A stretch of DNA of 15,438 nt from JBCBWG01 sp036804185 (lineage in GTDB: Bacteria > Pseudomonadota > Alphaproteobacteria > Rhizobiales > Hyphomicrobiaceae): NCBI GenBank assembly GCA_050330095.1, contig JBHJOC010000088.1, positions 1 to 15,438 of the forward strand, in the 5' to 3' direction. Under the pieces are notes generated by a model. It was not told the origin of the DNA, ran no database searches, and worked only from the letters and a program-made list of their open reading frames with translations. Shown here piece after piece: positions 7,341 through 14,593 of this stretch. Position 1 is the first letter of the stretch. Each line of letters begins with the position of its first letter. Made by a program: the position numbers and the translations under genes.

Positions 7341-7783
7341 GGCTGGACGTTTGGCTCGAGGAATGGTGTCGCCGACGCGCACGCGTGCGCCGATCGCAGC
7401 TTGCCGAGGCGTGCTTGCAGCCGGATCGCATCGGGTGCGCTTCAGGCTCGGTGGCGGGCGAGGCGGTGTGTCCCACATTCGAGCGCCACGGTCACCCCCA
7501 TGGCACGCGTCGTACCGCCGATCAGATGTCGCGGCCTCGCGCCCAAAAGGTGCTCCCAGCGGTTTCTGATCGTACAGTGGCACAAGATACAATAACTTGT
7601 TTGAACCCTCTGCTTTCGCAAGTTCGTCTGTCACCCCCGTCAGGCGCCGAAACGAACTACGGAAAGCAAAGGGTGCGAGCAACATACTCGTTCTCACACC
7701 GCTTTTCGATCAGAAGTCCCTGGAAGGCGGGCGTTGCGGATGGTGCAGGGACCTCGGACCGGCGGGACTAGGCGCTGTCAACC
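7341..7783. other. Divergent gltX-comEC intergenic region
   Basis: 443 bp between the two divergent start codons. No independent gene is supported. It is dominated by the large imperfect palindrome at 7564-7715 and should contain promoters for both genes. The comEC-proximal side has only a modest ribosome site (AGGCG). Short open frames cover the palindrome on both strands; neither has a convincing ribosome site. Confidence 0.6.
7564..7715. repeat. Large imperfect inverted repeat, 2 x 64 bp around a 24-bp centre
   Basis: The left arm 7564-7627 and the reverse complement of the right arm 7652-7715 align without gaps over 64 positions with 44 identities, counted by hand. Perfect blocks are TTCTGATCG at the outer ends, and ACCCT, TGCTTTC and AGTTCGT near the centre. 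It is far above chance. It is not a terminator: it is too long, has no T-tract and lies at a divergent promoter region. Possible natures: a duplicated inverted promoter or operator, a miniature inverted-repeat element, or a remnant of an inverted duplication. No target-site duplication was recognised. Confidence 0.8.
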
Positions 7784-10462
7784 ATGAGCTGGCTCGCGAA
7801 AATCTGGTCGGCGCGGCCGTATCAAGCGCCGCCGATTGCTTCGCGCCTCGCCCCCTCGCGGCTTAGCTGGCGATCAAACGCATCGGGAAGCCCTGCAAAC
7901 GACGATGCAGCAGTTCAGACGAAGCCAACGTCGGCACGGCCGAGCGTCGGCATCGACAAAGCAATCGAGGCCGAGCAGGACCGTTGGTTTCTGTGGGTGC
8001 CTGTCTGTTTCGCAGCCGGGATCGCCATTTATTTTGCCGTCCCATTCGAACCGGCGCTGACGTCGGTTATCGGCGCAGCGACTGCGCTCATCGTGCTTCA
8101 GCGGCTCTGGCAATCGAGCCTCGCCATCTACCTCATCCTATCGGCCGCAGCGGCGTGCGCTGCAGGCGTGGCCGCTGCGACGATCCGGACGGCTCTTGTC
8201 GAGGCTCCCATTCTGGCCGTCGACCTGCGAGGCGTTAAGGTCGAGGGTTTCGTCACCCACATCGAGCCCCGCCCCGACCGCGGACCACGCGTCACACTCC
8301 GCGTCACGCACCTCGAAGGCACGCCACGCGCAAGCGCCCCGCACTCCGTGCGTATCCGCCTGATGAAGCCAGCCCCTGGCCTCGCCCACGGTGATCATGT
8401 GCGCATTTCGGCAAACCTGTCTCCACCGCCGAAGCCCGCCTATCCAGGCGGTTTTGATTTCGCGCGCCTTGCCTATTTCCAGAGGATCGGTGCAACCGGC
8501 TTCAGCTTTTCGCAGCCCGCCGCCGTCCCGGCACCGACCGGTGTGCCTGCCTGGGCATTGGTACAAATCGAGGTTGCTGCTCTCAGAGCCGGCATTGGCG
8601 CCCGGGTCCACGCCGTGCTGACGGGGCAGCCAGCGGCGATTGCCACGGCCTTGATAACCGGCGAGCGCGGCGCGATCACCGAAGAGACCCGCGCAGCATT
8701 CAGGGATTCCGGCCTCTCGCACATCCTTTCGATCTCCGGCATGCACATGGCAATCATGGCAGGGACGGTGTTCGTCGTGTTGCGCTGGCTTTTGAGCTGC
8801 TTGCCGTTTCTGGCGCTGCGCTACCCGATCAAGAAATGGGCTGCTGGTGGCGCCATCCTGGCCGCCATCGCCTACCTCGCGATCTCGGGCACCGCGCTTG
8901 CGACCGTGCGTGCGTTCATCATGATCACAATCGCTTTCGCAGCGGTCATCTTCGACAGGCCGGCGATCGCAATGCGCAACATCGCGCTGGCAGCTCTCAT
9001 CATTCTCGCGGTCCGACCCGAAAGCCTGCTCGATGTTGGATTTCAAATGTCGTTTGCGGCCGTGATCGCGCTCGTCTCGGGCTATGAGACGTGGCAACGC
9101 TGGCGCCAGTCGCGCACCGCCCTGATGCCCTATCAGCGACGCGGCATCCTCACACGCGCGTTCGGCGGGCTCGTTGCGATCGTTGCGGCCACGGTATTGG
9201 CAGGCATCGCCGTTGCCCCGATCGCAGCCTTCCACTTCAACCAGAGCCAGCAGTACGCGGTGCTCGCAAATGTCCTTGCCGTGCCGCTGACCAACCTCAT
9301 CATCATGCCCGCCGCGCTGGCATCACTCGTGACGATGCCATTTGGGTTCGAAGCTTACCCCCTCTGGACGCTCGGCCACGGCGTCGCTTGGCTGATTGCG
9401 ATCGCAACATTCGTGGCAGACTTGCCAGGTGCCGTCGCGCGCGTGCCTGCCGTTCCCACGGCCGCGTTCGCGCTCGTCATGCTCTCTGGCCTATGGCTTG
9501 TGATCTGGCGCCGCCGACTGCGCTGGTTCGGACTCGTCGGCATGGCAGCCGGGCTTGCGATCGCGCCGTTCGGACAGCTCCCTGATGCGGTCGTCGGCGA
9601 ACGAGGTGCGCTCGTCGCTGTCAAGATGGCCGATGGCAGACTTGCAACGCTTGGCACGCGCGGCCGGTGGCAGCTCGAACAATGGCTCGCCCATTTCGGC
9701 GATCCGCGGACGGCTGAAACGGTTTTGAGGCCCGAAGCGATCCGGCGAGATCAGCGCTGCGACGCCCGCGGCTGTATCATCGAGGTATGCAGAGCAGGGC
9801 CACCGCGTCGCTGCCTGCTGATCGCACTGTCCCACCATCCTTCGACGCTCGCCGAAGATTGCGCGCGCGCAGCCCTGGTCGTTGCATCATATAACGCACC
9901 GATCGGTTGCCGGACGCGCACGCCCCTGATTGACAGCCGAATGGTGGAGGCGAATGGAGCCTTTGCTGTCCACAATCTTTTCTCTTCGGCTCGCGCTGGA
10001 GGCTCGGCCGGCGGCCCGCACAACGTCCAAGCCGTTCCAGAGCGACCCACCTTGGAGGCGCCCCGTCACCAGTCGAGCGCCACAAGCGCGCCGGAGGCAC
10101 ACCTCAGCTCGCGTGCCGCTTCATCCCGTCGTCTCGAGCCAACCATCGTGACCCCGGCGACCGTGCCGGGCTCAGGCACTGCGGCCAACCCCGCCCCCGG
10201 CGCCGACGATCCAGAGCCGGACCTCATTCCGTCGGGCCTGAGGGCTGAAATGCAGATCTTCTCGGTCAACGCGGTGCGTGGGCTTCGCCCATGGGTCTTG
10301 GATCAAGACACGCTGCAGGCCGCCCGCCGCCAACGCTTCGATGTCCGGGATAGCAAGGACGGCAGTTCAGCGCGCCTCAAGACGTTCTCAGCCTCAGGCC
10401 TCAGGGATGCAGAGCCTTCTGATCAAACCGACGACGATCCTGCCCCAGAACTCGTTGACTGA
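7784..10462 (+). CDS. comEC: ComEC/Rec2-family DNA uptake channel protein, no nuclease motif, long acidic tail
   Basis: Inner-membrane channel family that carries single-stranded DNA into the cytoplasm during natural transformation. 892 aa. Layout: a poorly conserved N-terminal tail (1 to about 65), membrane segments near 69-135, a DUF4131/OB-like soluble domain (about 140-245) with PPPKPAYPGGFDFARLAYF, then the Competence domain (about 275-580) with TGERGAITEETRAAFRDSGL, HILSISGMHMAIMAG at 313-327 and many transmembrane helices. Residues 600-720 form the reduced C-terminal soluble domain of rhizobial ComECs. The HxHxDH motif of the metallo-beta-lactamase domain is absent. Residues from about 733 to 892 are a Ser/Ala/Pro/Asp-rich, probably disordered extension. 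The ATG start has a modest AGGCG ribosome site. Convergent with the DUF1045 gene. Confidence 0.92.
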   Translation: MSWLAKIWSARPYQAPPIASRLAPSRLSWRSNASGSPANDDAAVQTKPTSARPSVGIDKAIEAEQDRWFLWVPVCFAAGIAIYFAVPFEPALTSVIGAATALIVLQRLWQSSLAIYLILSAAAACAAGVAAATIRTALVEAPILAVDLRGVKVEGFVTHIEPRPDRGPRVTLRVTHLEGTPRASAPHSVRIRLMKPAPGLAHGDHVRISANLSPPPKPAYPGGFDFARLAYFQRIGATGFSFSQPAAVPAPTGVPAWALVQIEVAALRAGIGARVHAVLTGQPAAIATALITGERGAITEETRAAFRDSGLSHILSISGMHMAIMAGTVFVVLRWLLSCLPFLALRYPIKKWAAGGAILAAIAYLAISGTALATVRAFIMITIAFAAVIFDRPAIAMRNIALAALIILAVRPESLLDVGFQMSFAAVIALVSGYETWQRWRQSRTALMPYQRRGILTRAFGGLVAIVAATVLAGIAVAPIAAFHFNQSQQYAVLANVLAVPLTNLIIMPAALASLVTMPFGFEAYPLWTLGHGVAWLIAIATFVADLPGAVARVPAVPTAAFALVMLSGLWLVIWRRRLRWFGLVGMAAGLAIAPFGQLPDAVVGERGALVAVKMADGRLATLGTRGRWQLEQWLAHFGDPRTAETVLRPEAIRRDQRCDARGCIIEVCRAGPPRRCLLIALSHHPSTLAEDCARAALVVASYNAPIGCRTRTPLIDSRMVEANGAFAVHNLFSSARAGGSAGGPHNVQAVPERPTLEAPRHQSSATSAPEAHLSSRAASSRRLEPTIVTPATVPGSGTAANPAPGADDPEPDLIPSGLRAEMQIFSVNAVRGLRPWVLDQDTLQAARRQRFDVRDSKDGSSARLKTFSASGLRDAEPSDQTDDDPAPELVD

Positions 10463-10538
10463 CCCGGTTGAGTGCCTCGCCGGTTGAATGACTTGAAAGT
10501 GACCCCGAGCCGACATCGGACCCTCGCGCCACGCAGCA

Positions 10539-11240
10539 TCAGGGCTGGTCGGAACGGCCGCGCAATGCGAACCGGTTCAAAACCTTGAAGCGCTGATCCC
10601 GCGATGGCTGAACGCACAGCGCGACCGCATCGATCGAGACCGACGCTGAGATCGGTGCATAAAGACCAGAGACCGCGTCGCGGAACCGTTGGCGCTGGTG
10701 ATCAGGCAGCGGGCCTGACAGCGTCATGTGGAAGCGCCAAGTATCGAACACGTACGGGTAGCCCCACTTTTCGACGTTCGCGCGCTCGGCAGCGCTGGTC
10801 TGCGGGGTGATGCGACGTGCACGATCGGCAGCGGTGAGCGGAGCCCTGAAGTGATCGAACATCTCGACGCACGCGGCCCCGAACTGGGTCAGACCTGCCG
10901 GCTGCTCCGCTTCAGGTACGAGCGCGCAGAATTTTCCGAGAATGCAGACCGCCAGTCGCCCGATCGGAACCGGGCTGCGCCTAACCGCGAAGCCCTGCAC
11001 AGCTTCAATAAGATCGCGTTCGTGGCAACCCGCCACAAGTTCGAACGGTGCCTTGAGCGTGGCGTGGAACCCGTAGGTTCGCGCAGCCGCGGTCATGTCG
11101 CGCGCCGATGCCTCCCTGAACAACGCAATCGACGGCAGGGGAACGTCCACGCCTGCCTGACTATCGTAGCCGAGGACAGAGCTGCCGAAGGCCCACAACG
11201 ACGACGTCGGATCAGGGACGAAATAGAGGGCGTAGCGCAA
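10539..11240 (-). CDS. DUF1045 family protein (2H phosphoesterase-like)
   Basis: Member of the DUF1045 / phosphonate-operon-associated family, related to the 2H phosphoesterase superfamily. No reaction is proven for the family as far as I know. 233 aa with the start chosen here. Seen: RYALYFVPDPTSSLW at the N-terminus, where the family begins; the first histidine motif HATLKAPF at residues 59-66; and the second, HMTLSG, at 171-176. These are the two H-x-T motifs of the superfamily. The start is TTG 11240, because the family begins here and GGGGA lies 7 bases upstream. An upstream TTG at 11351 would add 37 unconserved residues. No phosphonate (phn) genes are in the window, so its partner pathway is unknown. 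Divergent from the CoA-transferase operon. Confidence 0.85.
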   Translation of the reverse strand: MRYALYFVPDPTSSLWAFGSSVLGYDSQAGVDVPLPSIALFREASARDMTAAARTYGFHATLKAPFELVAGCHERDLIEAVQGFAVRRSPVPIGRLAVCILGKFCALVPEAEQPAGLTQFGAACVEMFDHFRAPLTAADRARRITPQTSAAERANVEKWGYPYVFDTWRFHMTLSGPLPDHQRQRFRDAVSGLYAPISASVSIDAVALCVQPSRDQRFKVLNRFALRGRSDQP

Positions 11241-11298
11241 AGGACTGTCCCCGCTGGACGATTGGAGCCCGCATGCAGCCGACACGCGTTGGCGACAT
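11212..11298 (-). CDS. Possible short overlapping leader ORF before the DUF1045 gene
   Basis: 28 codons from ATG 11298 to a TGA at 11212, preceded by GGGAGG four bases before the ATG. It is the best ribosome site in this intergenic region, yet it is out of frame with the DUF1045 gene and overlaps its first 29 bases. It may be a leader for translational coupling, the original start disrupted by a frameshift, or chance. No conservation data are available. Confidence 0.25.
   Translation of the reverse strand: MSPTRVGCMRAPIVQRGQSFALRPLFRP
11248..11252 (-). promoter_or_regulatory. Ribosome binding site deciding the TTG start of the DUF1045 gene
   Basis: GGGGA on the minus strand, seven bases before TTG 11240. 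No ATG or GTG is available in frame near the conserved N-terminus, so this site decides the start call. Confidence 0.55.
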
Positions 11299-11499
11299 GA
11301 AGCCTCCCAAAATTCCCGCACACTCAAGACGAGTTTTATGACCAACGGCAAGGCCTGTCAGTGCAGCCGGAGCTTGAAGCATCCGATTCCCATGATAGCG
11401 TGCACAATCATCTTTGCGGCCCACCGGATTTCGGCCGGCTTGGTCGGTCGCGCGTGCCGGTCGCAACTCTCTTTCCTTGGATTGCCTCAAGAGGAAGCC

Positions 11500-12366
11500 A
11501 TGACAGTCTCGCTCGCGAGCCTCGACGATCTGGTCGCAGAGATCGGCAATGGGTGTCGGTTGGCGCTGCCTCCAGACTATTCGGGATGTGCAATGTCGGC
11601 TGTGGCGCGGCTCGTCGAACGGGGGCCGCGGGACCTGCATCTGATCGGCGTTCCGACCGGTGGATTGCAGTTCGATTGGCTGATCGGTGCAGGCGCCGTC
11701 TCGACGGTCGAGGTCGCCGCCATGACGCTCGGCGAGTTCGGCGTTCCACCGCGTTTCGCAGAGGCGTTCCGAAGCACATCGATCAAGACGATCGATGGAA
11801 CCTGCCCAGCCATCCAAGCTGGACTGCAGGCAGCCGAAAAGGGCATCCCGTTCATGCCACTCCGCGGTATCATTGGATCGGACCTGCTGAACCATCGCAG
11901 CGATTGGAAGGTTGTCGACAACCCGATGGCGGCCGCTGGCGATCCAATCGTCCTTATCTCGGCGATCACACCAGACGTCACCCTGTTCCACGCCTCGGCC
12001 TGTGACAGGAATGGTAACGTCTGGATTGGCGTCCGGCGCGAACTGATGCTGATGGCGCATGCCTCCCGCAAGGTTCTGGTGACCGTCGAAGACGTGGTCG
12101 ACACGGACTTCCTCGCGGACGAGTTGCGCGCGCCGGGGACCATCCCGGCTCTCTATGTGGATCGCATCGCGGTCGCCCACCGCGGTGGCGATCCGGTCGG
12201 CCTTGCCGGTCGCTACGAGCCGCAAAGCGATGTTATTTCAAGCTATGCCCGCGCAGCGCGAACGACCGAGGGGTTCGCGGCCTGGATGCAGGACGCGCTT
12301 GGCATAACGATCGAAGCCGACAGCGTTCGCAGGCGGGAGCCAGTCCCGTCGAGCGCAACACCATGA
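11500..12366 (+). CDS. CoA-transferase-like protein, subunit A
   Basis: Alpha subunit of a class I CoA-transferase-fold heterodimer (glutaconate CoA-transferase A / IpdA-like). 288 aa. Seen: the N-terminal SLDDLVAEIGNG entry, DLHLIGVPTGGLQFDWLIGAG around residues 45-65, FMPLRGIIGSDLL at 118-130, and the LFHASACDRNGNV segment at 162-173 that matches the family's conserved 'H..ADR.GN' stretch, followed by KVLVTVEDVVD. The ATG at 11500 follows AGAGGA. A 54-codon upstream extension is rejected for lack of similarity and a worse ribosome site. The stop overlaps the start of the B subunit by 4 bp (ATGA), which means translational coupling. The substrate is unknown. Similarity to steroid-ring-cleaving IpdAB hydrolases or glutaconate CoA-transferase is judged from remembered family patterns. 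Confidence 0.88.
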   Translation: MTVSLASLDDLVAEIGNGCRLALPPDYSGCAMSAVARLVERGPRDLHLIGVPTGGLQFDWLIGAGAVSTVEVAAMTLGEFGVPPRFAEAFRSTSIKTIDGTCPAIQAGLQAAEKGIPFMPLRGIIGSDLLNHRSDWKVVDNPMAAAGDPIVLISAITPDVTLFHASACDRNGNVWIGVRRELMLMAHASRKVLVTVEDVVDTDFLADELRAPGTIPALYVDRIAVAHRGGDPVGLAGRYEPQSDVISSYARAARTTEGFAAWMQDALGITIEADSVRRREPVPSSATP

Positions 12367-13133
12367 CGGTCGCGGCACCGAAGCCCCCCGCAGCCGAGAC
12401 CGATCCGGACAGGACACGCGCGCGCCGCATCGCGATGATTGCGGCCATCACACCCATGCTGCAGCCGCTGCGCCACGTCGCCGTGGGAGCTTCGTCGCCA
12501 ATCCCCGCATCGGCGGCTTTGCTTGCCCGCCACTTGTCAGGTGGCCGCCTGCGCGTCTCTCTGCTTGGAAGCGTGGCGAACAATCCGTTTACGGACGGCG
12601 GCAGGGAGCTCTTCGACTGCGCAGCACAAGGCCGCATCGACGGGTTCTTCCTGTCCGGCGGCCAGATCGACGGGCGAGCCAACATCAACCTGATGGGGCT
12701 TGGAACCTATCCCAATCTCGAGACGCGCTTTCCTGGAACCTTCGGGTCGGCTTATCTCTACCATATCATTCCGCGTGTGATCCTGTTTCGTGAGGAGCAC
12801 TCGCCAAGGACCCTTGTCGACCGGGTCGATTTCGTCAGCGCGAACGGCGTGTCAGTTGATGGTGTGTGGCGTTCTGGCGGGCCCTATGCCCTCGTGACAG
12901 GCTTATGCGTGATGCACTTCCGTCCAGAAGCGGGGCGGTTCGCTCTCGCTTCGGTTCACCCGGGCGTTACAGCCGAAGATGTTCGGGCGCAGACCGGTTT
13001 CGACTACGATGCGCCGGACGCGATCGAGACGACGGCGGTTCTCTCACCCGACATCGAGGTTTTGCTCAAGGGCCCCATCGCCGACCAGGTCGCCGAGCTC
13101 TATCCCCAATTCGCGTCTGCCCTGAGGGGCTGA
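12363..13133 (+). CDS. CoA-transferase-like protein, subunit B
   Basis: Beta subunit partner of the preceding gene. 256 aa, similar in length to glutaconate CoA-transferase B and IpdB. Seen: VAVGASSPIPASAALLARHL at residues 39-58, RVSLLGSVANNP at 64-75, SGGQIDGRANINLMGLG at 98-114 (the 'GGAQID.YGN.N' family motif), HIIPRVILFREE, and a GVTAEDVRAQTGFDYD segment near the C-terminus, typical of the family. In glutaconate CoA-transferase the catalytic Glu sits in a V-E-S-G stretch; the equivalent place here reads SLLGS, with no Glu. The enzyme may therefore be a hydrolase or otherwise non-canonical, as IpdAB is. It starts inside the stop of subunit A. Its 3' end faces glcF, 64 bp away. Confidence 0.88.
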   Translation: MTVAAPKPPAAETDPDRTRARRIAMIAAITPMLQPLRHVAVGASSPIPASAALLARHLSGGRLRVSLLGSVANNPFTDGGRELFDCAAQGRIDGFFLSGGQIDGRANINLMGLGTYPNLETRFPGTFGSAYLYHIIPRVILFREEHSPRTLVDRVDFVSANGVSVDGVWRSGGPYALVTGLCVMHFRPEAGRFALASVHPGVTAEDVRAQTGFDYDAPDAIETTAVLSPDIEVLLKGPIADQVAELYPQFASALRG

Positions 13134-13197
13134 GCGCGCGTGATGAGCACCAGTGCCCAGCTTGCAAATTGAAGCACCTGCGTGAAGCACCCGTCGC

Positions 13198-14511
13198 TCA
13201 GGCCGCGACGCGTGTGCCGAACCGCTGCTCCAACGCCTCCGGGACCGGACCACCCGTCGCCCAATCCAGCAACTCGATCGTGTGCACGATCGGAGTTCGC
13301 GTGCCGCTGCCGATCTGGATCATGCAGCCAAGGTTGCCGGCTGCAATCACATCGGCGGACAGGCTTTCGATGTTGGCCACCTTGCGGTCGCGCAGTTGTG
13401 TGGCAATTTCGGGCTGGAGAAGGTTATAGGTTCCAGCCGAACCGCAGCAGATGTGGCTCTCAGGCACGGCATGCGGATCAAAGCCCGCCATGGATAAGAG
13501 ATCGAATGGCAGCCGCGTGATCTTCTGCCCATGCTGCATCGAGCAGGCAGAGTGGTAGGCAACCCTCAGTCTCGGCAATTTCCCGGTCAGCTTGAGATCG
13601 AGCGTCGCTGCGATTTCTATGATGTCCTTGGCCATCGCCGAAATCTGTTTGGCCTTCTCCGACAGCTTCGGATCACCGCGGAACATGTGGCCATAGTCTT
13701 TGACCGTCGTGCCACATCCCGAGGTGTTGATCACGACGGCATCGAGACCGCCGCTTTTAAACTCATGGTGCCACGCCTCGATGTTGCGTGCTGCCTGGGC
13801 GTGCGAGGCGTCGACCATACCCATGTGATGCGTGAGTGCCCCGCAGCAGCCCGCTCCCTTGGCGACGACGACCTCGACACCGTGGCGCGTGAGGAACCGC
13901 ACGGTCGCCTCGTTGATTTTAGGATCCAGCGCCTTCTGTGCACAACCATTGAGAAGCGCAACCCGCAGCTTGCGCTGGCCAACGGCCGCGAACGCTTGTG
14001 GACGGTCGACCCGGGACGGCGAGGGGATCGAGGGTGGCGCCATATCGACCAGGCCCTTGAGACGACCCGGGAGGAACCGGCGGAAGGGCTTGGCGATGTT
14101 GGCGCCGAGCAATGAGAGCCGGAACAGTGTTGGGTTGGGGATCACGAGCGCCAGGATGCGCCGCAGCAGGCGATCGGGCAGGGGTCTTGTGTAGGTTTGC
14201 TGGATGTGCGCCCGCGCGTGGTCGACGAGGTGCATGTAGTGAACACTCGACGGACAGGTGGTCATGCAGGACAGGCACGAGAGGCAACGGTCGATGTGCT
14301 TAACGGTCCGCGCATCGGCAGGCCTGTTGTTCTCGAGCATATCCTTGATGAGATAGATGCGCCCTCGCGGGCTGTCGAGTTCATCACCGAGCAAAAGATA
14401 CGTGGGGCACGTCGCCGTGCAGAAACCGCAATGAACACACTTTCGGAGAATTTCCTCCGAGCGAGCCATGTCTGGGTCGGCCAGCAGTGCGGGAGCAAAA
14501 TTCGTCTGCAT
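13198..14511 (-). CDS. glcF: Glycolate oxidase iron-sulfur subunit
   Basis: Electron-transfer subunit of membrane-associated glycolate oxidase (GlcDEF), which oxidises glycolate to glyoxylate. 437 aa. Seen: two CxxCxxCxxxCP clusters at residues 25-36 (CVHCGFCTATCP) and 76-87 (CLSCLSCMTTCP), each expected to bind a 4Fe-4S centre, with LLGDELDSPRGRIYLIKDML between them. Two C-terminal Cys-rich (CCG) domains follow, one with GAGCCGALTHHMG and one with ESHICCGSAGTYN. The start at 14511 (MQTNF) matches E. coli GlcF, which begins MQTQL. An in-frame ATG at 14550 would add 13 residues and lacks a ribosome site, but it cannot be excluded because it would shorten the gap to glcE to 43 bp. Downstream of glcE on the same strand. 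Confidence 0.95.
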   Translation of the reverse strand: MQTNFAPALLADPDMARSEEILRKCVHCGFCTATCPTYLLLGDELDSPRGRIYLIKDMLENNRPADARTVKHIDRCLSCLSCMTTCPSSVHYMHLVDHARAHIQQTYTRPLPDRLLRRILALVIPNPTLFRLSLLGANIAKPFRRFLPGRLKGLVDMAPPSIPSPSRVDRPQAFAAVGQRKLRVALLNGCAQKALDPKINEATVRFLTRHGVEVVVAKGAGCCGALTHHMGMVDASHAQAARNIEAWHHEFKSGGLDAVVINTSGCGTTVKDYGHMFRGDPKLSEKAKQISAMAKDIIEIAATLDLKLTGKLPRLRVAYHSACSMQHGQKITRLPFDLLSMAGFDPHAVPESHICCGSAGTYNLLQPEIATQLRDRKVANIESLSADVIAAGNLGCMIQIGSGTRTPIVHTIELLDWATGGPVPEALEQRFGTRVAA

Positions 14512-14593
14512 CGGTGATCTCGCGTGCTCGGTGGCTTGTGGCTGCGTCATGCTGTGCGGCTTTGAGGCGGATCTCGCTCGGAGCGCGGGGACC

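Noticed and set aside
7341..7697. 119-codon in-frame N-terminal extension of gltX
   Set aside because: It is not GluRS-like, has no good ribosome site and passes through the inverted repeat. The family start fits ATG 7340.
8138..9235. 365-codon minus-strand open frame opposite comEC
   Set aside because: Asp/Arg/His/Gly-rich shadow of comEC with no motif or ribosome site.
10463..10538. Possible terminator between convergent comEC and the DUF1045 gene
   Set aside because: Only a bulged short stem (CGAG/CTCG with CCGA-TG-TCGG) and no T-tract in either direction.
11212..12225. 337-codon minus-strand open frame opposite CoA-transferase subunit A
   Set aside because: Shadow frame. Only its last 28 codons, which have an ATG and GGGAGG, are worth noting, and they are reported separately at low confidence.
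13134..13197. Terminator between convergent CoA-transferase B and glcF
   Set aside because: Only a short direct repeat (GAAGCACC twice); no stem with a T-run.
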